Shown here piece by piece: positions 39,276 through 46,500 of a stretch of 50,665 bases of DNA. Numbering within the stretch: position 1 is the first letter of the stretch; every line of letters starts with the position of its first letter. This DNA is from a virus. Made by a program: the position numbers and the translations under genes. Below the pieces are notes generated by a model. That model made no database searches, was not told the origin of the DNA, and saw only the letters and a program-made list of their open reading frames with translations. The stretch covers positions 1-50,665 of IMG/VR virus record IMGVR_UViG_3300009431_000021. One strand, 5' to 3'.

Positions 39276-40265
39276 CTAACTTCCCTGCTGTTGCATCTTC
39301 ACCCAATGTTCCGCCGTCTTTTCCGTATATTTCATCGCCCTTTCGGTAGGACCCCACTTGGATGCCTTCGCCCGCAGTATAGGCTCAATCTCTTCGACCT
39401 CCATGCCTTTGGTCATCTCGCCGTACTCAATGGCATGCTCAATCATCTCTAACACCGCGAGCATCTTGCGCGCTCTATCCACGTTATATCTGACCTGCAT
39501 CTTAGCTGTGACGCTTGTATTACGAATGGTCACCAGCTTATATAAATCCATGAGCAGATTGTTGACCTTATTGCGAAAGTGACCAATTGCTGGCATAACG
39601 AGTTTACTTATCATCTCATCGAACGGTCCGCACTTGAGCGTCCAATCCTTTACGCGCGGGTCAAGATTGACAAAATCCTCTACAGGAGACAATACCTTAT
39701 CGACAGCCTTATTCACCACACCAATCGCCTGCTTGACACAATACATGGCAAAGTTGTTGACCAGATTGCTGTACATCTTGGTAATGTCTGACAGGTCAAC
39801 GGTCAATCCATTGATATAGATATTCAAGAATACCTTTAGATAAGCGAGGGCTTGTAGATACTTCTCCGCGTCTTTTGGGTCATCAGGAAGAAAGAACTTT
39901 ACAAGACAACTGATGGCGTCATCGAACGCTTTGCCACCGAGCATTTCATTAATGCCAGCGATGTACTCCTCGGTGCCTTTCAGGTGGTCGCCAGAGATGT
40001 AACGTAATTCCGCTGCTGGATAGCCATCTCCTTTGAAGTCCTCTGGAGCGTCAGGCAAGCCGAAGCCACCTTTGATGAAATCGTATGTGTCATCAACATC
40101 CCGCCGAAGGTCCTTGTAATCTTGATACGTCTCCATAGCGAACTGCTGTCGTATGGAGGCTTGCGCCGTTGACTCTGGAGAGCCCACTGAGTGGGCTACG
40201 GCAGTGATAATCTCGATAGCGCTTCTCTGTTGCTTTTGAGTTATCGGTATGCGCTTTACTTTCAT
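39276..40265 (-). CDS. Helical protein upstream of the portal (unknown)
   Basis: 329 residues from MKVKRIPITQKQQRSAIEII. The frame is open further upstream to 40388, but that part overlaps the preceding gene and is unlikely to be translated. The protein is almost entirely alpha-helical by composition, with a conserved-looking core (LDPRVKDWTLKCGPFDEMIS) and many charged residues. It ends just before the portal start. The position would fit a head-assembly or internal head protein, but no family was recognised and that role is inferred from location only. Confidence 0.6.
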   Translation of the reverse strand: MKVKRIPITQKQQRSAIEIITAVAHSVGSPESTAQASIRQQFAMETYQDYKDLRRDVDDTYDFIKGGFGLPDAPEDFKGDGYPAAELRYISGDHLKGTEEYIAGINEMLGGKAFDDAISCLVKFFLPDDPKDAEKYLQALAYLKVFLNIYINGLTVDLSDITKMYSNLVNNFAMYCVKQAIGVVNKAVDKVLSPVEDFVNLDPRVKDWTLKCGPFDEMISKLVMPAIGHFRNKVNNLLMDLYKLVTIRNTSVTAKMQVRYNVDRARKMLAVLEMIEHAIEYGEMTKGMEVEEIEPILRAKASKWGPTERAMKYTEKTAEHWVKMQQQGS

Positions 40266-40272
40266 CTCTATG

Positions 40273-40298
40273 TTATGGGGAGTAAATTGTCCCCATAA
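40273..40298 (-). promoter_or_regulatory. Hairpin between SD-like AGGGGG and the start codon
   Basis: On the minus strand, TTATGGGGA and TCCCCATAA form a perfect 9-bp stem with an 8-nt loop. It is preceded by CAGGGGGC and followed by CATAGAG-ATG. There is no good Shine-Dalgarno beside the ATG at 40265. Folding the stem would bring AGGGGG to about 8-9 nt from the ATG, the arrangement known for some T4 genes. It may equally be a random or element-derived palindrome. Confidence 0.45.
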
Positions 40299-40315
40299 GC
40301 CCCCTGGTTCTTGAC

Positions 40316-40717
40316 TTACAGCAGTCCCAGAGTTGACAGAATATCTATCAATGGATTCTCTTTGACGAACTCCTTGTACTGTTCGCATGTCTTGCCGGTC
40401 AACAATCTGACGAGGATTGAATGTATCTTCTTAGCTATCTTGTTCTTAATCCATTTGCCCACTACGGGGACCCGCCGGATGTATACGAGTATCGTGTTGA
40501 ATATGATAAGTAGCACAGCAGCCTCGAAGGTGAACACGAACGCTATCCACAATGGATGGATGTTCTGGCATTCAGCGTATTCTTCTGGCGTCATGCCTGC
40601 TTGCTCTGCCCTGTAGTTGTTCAGTAGCTCCTCTACTGGCTTATCATCGAATTCTACCCGCGGGGCCATGCCTTCTAATATCTCTAAGGCTTTCTTGTAA
40701 TGCTCGAACCTGAGCAC
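40316..40717 (-). CDS. Single-pass membrane protein (unknown)
   Basis: 133 residues from a GTG. A soluble helical N-terminus (about 1-52) is followed by one strongly hydrophobic segment (PLWIAFVFTFEAAVLLIIFN, about 55-80) and a basic, helical C-terminus (RRVPVVGKWIKNKIAKKIHS). The positive residues after the segment suggest N-out, C-in topology. The Shine-Dalgarno is weak, and the previous stop is 10 nt away. No family recognised; a membrane-active or injected virion protein is possible. Confidence 0.55.
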   Translation of the reverse strand: MLRFEHYKKALEILEGMAPRVEFDDKPVEELLNNYRAEQAGMTPEEYAECQNIHPLWIAFVFTFEAAVLLIIFNTILVYIRRVPVVGKWIKNKIAKKIHSILVRLLTGKTCEQYKEFVKENPLIDILSTLGLL

Positions 40718-40729
40718 ATCCGTGGTCGG

Positions 40730-41134
40730 TCAGGTATCACGCTCGATAATAATCCGCTCCTCGTCGGGGATATCTAATTCCGCTTCTAACTCCTCCACTG
40801 CGCTGGCTAATTCCTCGCCCAAATCATCATCTGGAACGATAATCGCTTCTTCCGTCGTCGTACACGGATAGATGAGACGATGAATGACCTGGAGCGCTTC
40901 CCATAGAGGTCTCTGCTTGACCTTATCGACCGGCGTGGCAAAATCAGAGGCATCACGCTCAAGTACCTGTCCTATCTCATCGAGTTGATTTAATGCTCGC
41001 TCATATCCGGCGAGGAGTTCCGCCATCTGGGGTCCTTCTATAGCAGGTATCTCCTCCTCTGGCGGCTCTTCTGGTATCTTAGATGGCGGTGGCTGCCATC
41101 GTATATGGGGTCGATAAGTAAGCTCGTCTCTCAT
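40730..41134 (-). CDS. Acidic protein of unknown function
   Basis: 134 residues from the ATG that overlaps the upstream TGA (ATGA); a start 12 nt further upstream is possible but less likely. The N-terminal third is proline- and glutamate-rich (PPSKIPEEPPEEEIPAIEGP), probably disordered. The rest is helical and acidic and ends EELEAELDIPDEERIIIERD. It sits between the glycosyltransferase patch and the portal. No motif recognised. A small terminase was considered, but no DNA-binding helix-turn-helix is visible. Confidence 0.6.
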   Translation of the reverse strand: MRDELTYRPHIRWQPPPSKIPEEPPEEEIPAIEGPQMAELLAGYERALNQLDEIGQVLERDASDFATPVDKVKQRPLWEALQVIHRLIYPCTTTEEAIIVPDDDLGEELASAVEELEAELDIPDEERIIIERDT

Positions 41135-41283
41135 CTTCGCACCCACCTTGTCTGCCGACGTCTAATCGGAGATATATTGACAACCGCGCCGAATCTGGTC
41201 ACACGATATGCACGGGAAATCGCATGTGGCTTAGCAAGCCAATATAGAACTCTTGTGAACATCCTTCCAATGTCATATAGCAT
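41131..41283 (-). CDS. Small basic protein, 50 residues (unknown)
   Basis: A short ORF that fills the gap between its neighbours. It starts MLYDIGRMFTRVLYWLAKPH and ends in an arginine-rich tail (RRRQTRWVRR). GGGGAGAT lies 6 nt before its ATG and overlaps the end of the previous gene. Its TGA overlaps the ATG of the next gene as ATGA, the arrangement expected of a real operon gene. The N-terminal half is amphipathic or weakly hydrophobic and the C-terminal half strongly basic. No family recognised; a small membrane-surface or nucleic-acid-binding protein is possible. Confidence 0.6.
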   Translation of the reverse strand: MLYDIGRMFTRVLYWLAKPHAISRAYRVTRFGAVVNISPIRRRQTRWVRR

Positions 41284-41288
41284 TTCTA

Positions 41289-42560
41289 TCAATCTCCCCA
41301 ATTGATGTCAAAAGCAGATTTTCCATGTATCTCATGATGCCTCGTCTTGTACTTCTCTATCAGCAATCTGTTATCCTCGTCAACGATATTATCAACATCA
41401 GGTACTTGGCTGATAGCCGCATTGACATCATGTTCAATAAGACATGGCTGGATAGCCTTTACCTGCCATCCTGCGGCTTCCATCCGCCAGTACATATCGT
41501 AGTCCTGCGCATGCAAGCGGAAGCGCTCGTCAAATATGCCTACCTGTCTGAGAGCTTGTGGATTAATCAGGAAGCAACTGCCAACCCAGTAGTTACACCA
41601 ACGCTTATTTGGCTCATACCATTGCTCAAAGCCGACTATGCCTGTCCGGTTATCCATCGCCCAATATAGCGCCTCCAGCCAGTCCTCCTTAACGGCGACG
41701 TCATCGTTGATAAGGCATATCCAGTCATAAGGCGTATGCATCAGCAGTAGTTCGTTCCATGTCTTTGTAAGCCCTTGATTCTGTTCGTGCCAGATGAGCG
41801 GATAATCATTTAGCAAGTTATAATTATGTCCTGGGCTATCTACGATAATGTGCAAATCATAATTCTTCGTATGCTCTTCTATTGATCTCACAAGGCGCAA
41901 ACACTCCTCCGGGCACTTGTACGTTGGCACACCGATGTGGACGAATGGATGACTCGCTTCTTCAGCATCCACTGACCTTTCGTGGCCGTTCTTTAGCGCA
42001 GGCGCCGGATGTGTTGCCTGCAACGGCGAGGATATTACTATCTCACCCGCGGGTATCTGCTTAGTTACGTTCCCTTGTGAAATGCTGGCGATAGCCTTCA
42101 ATTCGTACATATCTCTGACGTCGTTGTAACGGGACTCGATATCGACATGGGCGAAGCCAAAGTGTTGTAGTATCTCTCGCAGTGTATCAAGAGAGAAGTG
42201 GCATTTATGTAGTTGTCCTTCCGATTCTTGTGTGCCGAATATGGTACAAATCCAATGCTGTAGTCGCTTCTGCGCATCTGCCTTCAGATATTCCTGTACG
42301 TTCGCATCGAAGTCGGGAGTAATTATTATCACTTTGCCACAAGGTGTAATCCAGTTGGCGAACTTGCCTATCAGGTCAATAGCTTCTCTGCGCGTCAGAT
42401 GTTCTATGGCGTGTTCCATCCAGATTTCATCTACCGATGCTGCTCCAAAGTTCAGTTGCCTCATGTCAGCGATGATATCCGCATTTGATTCTGGAGCTAT
42501 ATCAATGTTAAGATAGCCTTCTTTCTTATGTGGTCCACATGCTAAGTGTAATTTCATCAA
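41289..42560 (-). CDS. Bifunctional SAM methyltransferase - GT2 glycosyltransferase
   Basis: 423 residues with two domains. Residues 1-160 are a class I SAM methyltransferase: glycine-rich SAM loop LHLACGPHKKEGYLNIDI (about 3-20), acidic EIWMEHAIEHL (about 44-54) and GKVIIITPDF, as in small glycan or lipid methyltransferases. After a linker, residues from about 205 form a GT-A (GT2) domain: VHIGVPTYKCPEECLRLVRS, metal-binding LINDDV (about 283-288), VGSCFLINPQALRQVGIFDE (about 325-344) and QDYDMYWRMEAAGW (about 351-364). It lies next to a GT9 gene, so the pair looks like a small glycan-modifying cassette acting on host surface glycan or virion proteins. The metal motif is NDD, where DXD is usual. 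Confidence 0.88.
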   Translation of the reverse strand: MMKLHLACGPHKKEGYLNIDIAPESNADIIADMRQLNFGAASVDEIWMEHAIEHLTRREAIDLIGKFANWITPCGKVIIITPDFDANVQEYLKADAQKRLQHWICTIFGTQESEGQLHKCHFSLDTLREILQHFGFAHVDIESRYNDVRDMYELKAIASISQGNVTKQIPAGEIVISSPLQATHPAPALKNGHERSVDAEEASHPFVHIGVPTYKCPEECLRLVRSIEEHTKNYDLHIIVDSPGHNYNLLNDYPLIWHEQNQGLTKTWNELLLMHTPYDWICLINDDVAVKEDWLEALYWAMDNRTGIVGFEQWYEPNKRWCNYWVGSCFLINPQALRQVGIFDERFRLHAQDYDMYWRMEAAGWQVKAIQPCLIEHDVNAAISQVPDVDNIVDEDNRLLIEKYKTRHHEIHGKSAFDINWGD

Positions 42561-42573
42561 CCTTCCCCCTTTA

Positions 42574-42631
42574 CCCCGTTAGAAGTTAATCTTTAACCCC
42601 GAGACGGGGCGCAGCAAGACTTCTAACGGGG
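42574..42631. repeat. Compound palindromic element, CCCCGTTAGAA family (copy 2)
   Basis: Outer 13-bp arms CCCCGTTAGAAGT (42574-42586) and ACTTCTAACGGGG (42619-42631) enclose a smaller hairpin CCCC-GAGAC-GGGG. The arm core matches the element at 45974-46002. Most of it lies within the 3' end of the GT9 gene and supplies its last codons and stop. Confidence 0.8.
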
Positions 42632-43644
42632 CTTACAGAAGCAAATGTGGTATATATCTTGGATAATACCATCTCCGGCGTTATAGACTTCATACATAGA
42701 CAATCCCACTGCATTGCACATTCGTGCATCCATTCACCAGTGAACCAGAAGCACGGCTTGCATACGTTGGTCCAGATATTTGTGTTATTCTCAAATCCAT
42801 ACATCGCGGGATGCGTTGGACCGAACAGCACGACAGATGGCCTGTCGGTTACGAGCCGGCGTAATCGTACAATTCCGTTCTCCACTCCGAGATGTACCTT
42901 GCTCTCCTTCAGATATTGCATCACAGTTGACAATGGCTTGTTCCATACATATCCCGTACACCCCTTGAGCTTTTTCTCCCATCGCCTGCCGATGTGGATA
43001 ACTTTGTATCCATCACAAATGAGTGAATCCACAACTGCCTGCCAGTTCTCGTGCTCCCACTGCTTCGTCTGCTTGATACCTCTTTCAGAGCCCATAGCCC
43101 CCGTATTGATGGTGATGTAGTCGGTATATTTCCCTTTGCTTGGCACTTCATAGCGGGCGTCGTCGTATCCATTCGGGATGTGTTGAGCTATGCCTATCGC
43201 TTCAGCATTGAGTTGAACGACAGACTTACCCTCGTGCTGTAGCTTGTGCGTCTCCCAACTGTTGTAATGCTTCCATGCATGTATATGCTCCAGCGTAACG
43301 TGTACTGGAATTCTTTCATCGGGCTTTCCGTATGCGCCATTGCCTATCAGCTTCCTGCTGTGCTTGTAGACGTCGCCTTTGAATGCCAGTCCCTTATGTG
43401 GTCGCAGGTCAAAAAAGATGTCATACTTCCACGCCTCCATGTTGAATATCGCGTTCCAATCGCGCTTCACATCCACTATCAGGGCATCAGCATATTTGCT
43501 TATAATCTTCTTCATGACGGGCACATCTATTATCGCCGTTATACTGGCGTTCTTATGTGCTCTGCGTATACCTGTCAGCAGGACGGCTAAGTCGCATAAG
43601 TCGCCGATGCCGCCCAACTTGAGTACACCGATTCTTACGCTCAT
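42586..43644 (-). CDS. GT9-family (heptosyltransferase-like) glycosyltransferase
   Basis: 352 residues. The N-terminus VRIGVLKLGGIGDLCDLAVL has the GGIGD loop typical of GT9 ADP-heptose:LPS heptosyltransferases. The C-terminal Rossmann half carries the donor-site signature LGVENGIVR...RPSVVLFGPTHP, then a Cys-rich tail (CKPC..., CAMQWDCLCM) and an I-TPE-V ending, as usual in the family. The RBS GAGGGGGAGAGAG is strong. It probably transfers a sugar to a host cell-surface or virion glycan, perhaps together with the adjacent methyltransferase-GT2 fusion. The last 16 or so residues (SPVRSLAAPRLGVKD) are encoded by a palindromic repeat, so the native C-terminus seems to have been replaced. The acceptor cannot be told from sequence. 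Confidence 0.85.
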   Translation of the reverse strand: MSVRIGVLKLGGIGDLCDLAVLLTGIRRAHKNASITAIIDVPVMKKIISKYADALIVDVKRDWNAIFNMEAWKYDIFFDLRPHKGLAFKGDVYKHSRKLIGNGAYGKPDERIPVHVTLEHIHAWKHYNSWETHKLQHEGKSVVQLNAEAIGIAQHIPNGYDDARYEVPSKGKYTDYITINTGAMGSERGIKQTKQWEHENWQAVVDSLICDGYKVIHIGRRWEKKLKGCTGYVWNKPLSTVMQYLKESKVHLGVENGIVRLRRLVTDRPSVVLFGPTHPAMYGFENNTNIWTNVCKPCFWFTGEWMHECAMQWDCLCMKSITPEMVLSKIYTTFASVSPVRSLAAPRLGVKD

Positions 43645-43665
43645 CTCTCTCCCCCTCGTATAATT

Positions 43666-44052
43666 TCATCTAAAGAACGCATGCATGCCCTGGAGCCAAG
43701 TGCCTTTGCCTTCAGGACGCTCGGCGATATCCACCGCGATGCCGAACGTCAAATTGGTCGTCACTGCATCCGGCTCTGTAATTATCAATGCAAAGCTACG
43801 TACATCATACTGTTCGTTGAAGTCGAATTGATGAATATACTCATCCTCATCGGAGCCGGCTGCGAGGACAATTGATGTATAACCGGATTGATTAATCTGA
43901 TTGGGCTCGATGTTGTTAAAGTACAGGTCAACACCCGTGGTCAGCTCGTACCAGCCGAGCGAATCCAGTTCTACTAGGTTGCGGAACTGATTCGTATTAT
44001 ACCAATCGCCGGTCCCGAAGTCCGCCCCAAAGTCCCCCTTATAGACAATCAA
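43666..44052 (-). CDS. DNRLRE-like jelly-roll fragment; start uncertain
   Basis: 128 residues from a TTG. The middle (WYELTTGVDLYFNNIEPNQI, then NQSGYTSIVLAAGSDED) resembles the second half of DNRLRE/CBM-like jelly-roll domains. The end (LTFGIAVDI ... GTWLQGMHAFFR) matches the end of the 213-residue protein at 6727-7368 (SFGIDVDI ... GAWIQKMNVFFR). No ATG is available in this frame. An ATG with AAAGGA just upstream (44073-44075) is in the neighbouring frame and reads only MAHTTIAA before a stop. One extra base there would give a longer, well-initiated protein, so a 1-nt indel or sequencing error is possible. Likely a virion or adsorption accessory; function inferred from the fold only. Confidence 0.55.
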   Translation of the reverse strand: MIVYKGDFGADFGTGDWYNTNQFRNLVELDSLGWYELTTGVDLYFNNIEPNQINQSGYTSIVLAAGSDEDEYIHQFDFNEQYDVRSFALIITEPDAVTTNLTFGIAVDIAERPEGKGTWLQGMHAFFR

Positions 44053-44080
44053 GCGGCGATTGTTGTATGTGCCATTCCTT

Positions 44081-45910
44081 TCAGAACATCTTCCTTTTCG
44101 GTCTACTCTTACGCCTCAATTGTCTGATTTTAGCTATCCGTGAGTCCTTGCGCTTCTTACCGCTACCCTTCCGCTTTATCTTAGGGCGTTGCTCCTCAAC
44201 AAAAGATGGCTCCATCGTCGTCCGTTCGCCGGGCAACCGTTTCATCTTCTCCTGATTTACTGCATCATCCTCATCCTTGTCCTTCTCCTTAGCCTTGCCC
44301 GGATACGCCGTCCTGAGTTGCACTGGCGAGGTGTCCTTGGCTATGTCGGTCAGTTCGACATCGAACGCCAGTAACGCCAGCATATAGGCGATTAGTGTGT
44401 GCATGCCCTCTTTGGTATATACGGGCATGCCCGTCGGCGACATTCTAATGACGAGGAAGTTACGCATCTGCCCGACCAACAGGTCAGGGGATAAGTCAAG
44501 GGACGCTGGCAATCTCAAGAGCCCTTCCTCAAGGTATACGACAGAGCGTTTGACCATGAACGGCTTCATATGCTTCTGTTCGGTCACGCCGTCCAACGGG
44601 TCCTTGATGGTCTGCTTGGTGGCGAAATCTATCGGGCGGACGATGTTACACAGCTTGGCGTCAGCGATAAGGTCAAGCGTCAGCGCCTTCTTGTCAGCCT
44701 TGGATGCCGTCTTTGCCGCCCTTAACCCGTACGCGTGCAACGTCTCTATCGCCATCTCGCCGTAGCCGGCGTCAAGATAGATGTGTTCAGGATGCCAGTA
44801 GCGATTGAGCTCGATTATCTTCTCTACAGCGGTTGTATGCGTGCGCTTCTGGACTGAAATCTCATGCCAGGCGACGAGCCATATCTCGCCCTTAGGGTTC
44901 CTGCCGACGACTATTATCTGGTCGCCATGCTTGGGCTTGTTCCAATCGACGCCGATGGTATATATCCATCCGGGCTGCGGTGCCATATCCTCGAGGTCAT
45001 ATTCGCGCAACGCCGTGCCGATAAAGGCATGCTTGAAGACGCCCTGTTCCTCTTCACCCCATTCGGCGAGGAACTCGTGGATGAACTGGCTCTCAGTGAG
45101 GACGTCCTTCTGCTCTTGCTCTATCGCTGGCGAATAGTTCGGGTGGTTCCTTCCGTTGTGATGCGATTCCCGGTAGCGCGTCGAATGCGCCAGTTGGTAG
45201 AACTTATCTCGCTTGCCAGTGGGGGTGCTTGACCCCCAGAACTCCCGCTGTTCGTCCTCCGTCAGCATCGGGTAGAGGGCAGCGTAGGCGTCATCCTTCA
45301 TCATATCCATCTCATCGCAGATGATGAAGTGTGCCTCTTGACCTCTGGCGACGTCGCCCTTGTCGCCCGTGGTAAATCCGCTTATCTTGCTGTCATTGGA
45401 GAACTTAATCTCATGGTTGGGCGTCTTTACGAATCGTACGATGGACTCCGAGACGGCATCTGACTTATTACTTAGCTTGATTATCTTCTCGAAGACGTTC
45501 TCTACCTGCTTCAAGAAGGGCGCTGCTACAAGTACGTTGATTTCGCCCGTCGTATACGCCTTATGCAGAGCGCAGAGCGCCAACAGGTCTGATTTGCCAA
45601 GTCTCCTCGCCCAACGCAGGAGACGGCGCTTATGCGTACATAGCAGTTCCACCCGTTGATACGAGCGGGGCTCCCAGTCCAGCTCTTCGGCAGCCCACAG
45701 CAACGGGAAGGTGGCTAACTCCAATGCGTGATAGTCATTCTCTGTGAGGCTCTGTAGAAAATCCTCTTCGTAGACATCTTCGAGGCTTTCTGGTATGCCT
45801 ATGCATCCGTCGGTGAATATCGTATCGAAGGATTCCCTGAGATTCGGGAACTTCTGTTCAAAGTATTGCCTGCATCCTCTACATATATCATTATCATATA
45901 AATCACGCAT
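44081..45910 (-). CDS. terL: Terminase large subunit (ATPase-nuclease DNA packaging motor)
   Basis: 609 residues, a normal length for the family. The N-terminal ATPase has an adenine-binding-type region (PRSYQRVELL, about 81-90), a Walker A variant RWARRLGKS (about 99-107), Walker B HFIICDE (about 194-200) and a coupling motif FWGSSTPTGK (about 224-233). The C-terminal RNase H-like nuclease shows TIGVDWNKPKHGD (acidic residue about 322) and EHIYLDAGYGE (about D380). It would pump and cut concatemeric DNA into proheads through the portal encoded 5 kb downstream. No small terminase was recognised beside it. The ATG lacks a close Shine-Dalgarno (GAGGCGG is 13 nt away), and the leader contains two hairpins. 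Confidence 0.96.
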   Translation of the reverse strand: MRDLYDNDICRGCRQYFEQKFPNLRESFDTIFTDGCIGIPESLEDVYEEDFLQSLTENDYHALELATFPLLWAAEELDWEPRSYQRVELLCTHKRRLLRWARRLGKSDLLALCALHKAYTTGEINVLVAAPFLKQVENVFEKIIKLSNKSDAVSESIVRFVKTPNHEIKFSNDSKISGFTTGDKGDVARGQEAHFIICDEMDMMKDDAYAALYPMLTEDEQREFWGSSTPTGKRDKFYQLAHSTRYRESHHNGRNHPNYSPAIEQEQKDVLTESQFIHEFLAEWGEEEQGVFKHAFIGTALREYDLEDMAPQPGWIYTIGVDWNKPKHGDQIIVVGRNPKGEIWLVAWHEISVQKRTHTTAVEKIIELNRYWHPEHIYLDAGYGEMAIETLHAYGLRAAKTASKADKKALTLDLIADAKLCNIVRPIDFATKQTIKDPLDGVTEQKHMKPFMVKRSVVYLEEGLLRLPASLDLSPDLLVGQMRNFLVIRMSPTGMPVYTKEGMHTLIAYMLALLAFDVELTDIAKDTSPVQLRTAYPGKAKEKDKDEDDAVNQEKMKRLPGERTTMEPSFVEEQRPKIKRKGSGKKRKDSRIAKIRQLRRKSRPKRKMF

Positions 45911-45932
45911 GAGGAGTAATAATCCGCCTCTG

Positions 45933-45961
45933 GTTCTCGCCGCAGAAGTTATGGCGAGAAC
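45933..45961. repeat. Hairpin upstream of the terminase gene
   Basis: 9-bp perfect arms (GTTCTCGCC / GGCGAGAAC) with an 11-nt loop, 22 bp from the terminase start. With the neighbouring 13-bp hairpin it makes the terminase leader strongly structured. No T-run follows on the transcribed strand. Confidence 0.65.
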
Positions 45962-45973
45962 AAATCACGCTCA

Positions 45974-46002
45974 CCCCGTTAGAAACCTTGTTTCTAACGG
46001 GG
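45974..46002. repeat. Perfect palindromic element, CCCCGTTAGAA family (copy 1)
   Basis: Arms CCCCGTTAGAAAC / GTTTCTAACGGGG, 13 bp and perfect, with a 3-nt loop. It lies in the 170-nt gap before the terminase gene. The same arm core recurs at 42574-42631, more than 3 kb away, so this is a dispersed repeat and not just a local terminator. Two copies of CACGCTTTAT lie beside it on the upstream side (about 46020-46040). Confidence 0.8.
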
Positions 46003-46080
46003 CTCAAGTGAAGTGTTACCACGCTTTATCACGCTTTATTATGACCCACTTCATAGTGAACAGCAAGCTGGTTCACTCCC

Positions 46081-46482
46081 CTATATAACAAATTTGAGCA
46101 CTGTGTACACTACAGTTGCGATAATCCCGACTGATGAGACGGCCCACTTGATGATATTAATGTCGCGCTTAATAGATTGGACATCTTTGCTCACAGGCTT
46201 AACGCTCTGGTCAACATACTCTTTGATTTCGGTTCGGAAGCCATTTGAAAAATGCTCCTCAATCGCCTTCAATGTATCTACTATATTGGTCTGTATTTGC
46301 GCCGAATTCCGTGCTATTATACAAACCTCTTGAACAAGTTCCTGTGAATTAGATGCCAATCGTATATCCTCATCTAACTTCACGTTCAAGACGGTAATTG
46401 CCTCGGTCAAATCTCTTTGGGATTCCACCACAGCTTTATTTGACTGTTGATATATCTCTAATATCGCTCGGAATTCATCCAT
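46081..46482 (-). CDS. Small coiled-coil protein with C-terminal membrane anchor (holin/XhlA-like candidate)
   Basis: About 133 residues: a long charged, heptad-rich helix region followed by one hydrophobic C-terminal segment (IIKWAVSSVGIIATVVYTVL) and a short tail. This layout matches XhlA/haemolysin-like phage lysis proteins and some other small membrane-anchored phage proteins. The ATG at 46482 follows GGAAGTGG; a TTG at 46500, which touches the upstream TGA, would add six residues. No endolysin gene was found nearby, so a lysis role rests only on topology. Any membrane-tethered helical protein would look the same. Confidence 0.5.
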   Translation of the reverse strand: MDEFRAILEIYQQSNKAVVESQRDLTEAITVLNVKLDEDIRLASNSQELVQEVCIIARNSAQIQTNIVDTLKAIEEHFSNGFRTEIKEYVDQSVKPVSKDVQSIKRDINIIKWAVSSVGIIATVVYTVLKFVI

Positions 46483-46500
46483 CGTTGTATCCACTTCCAA

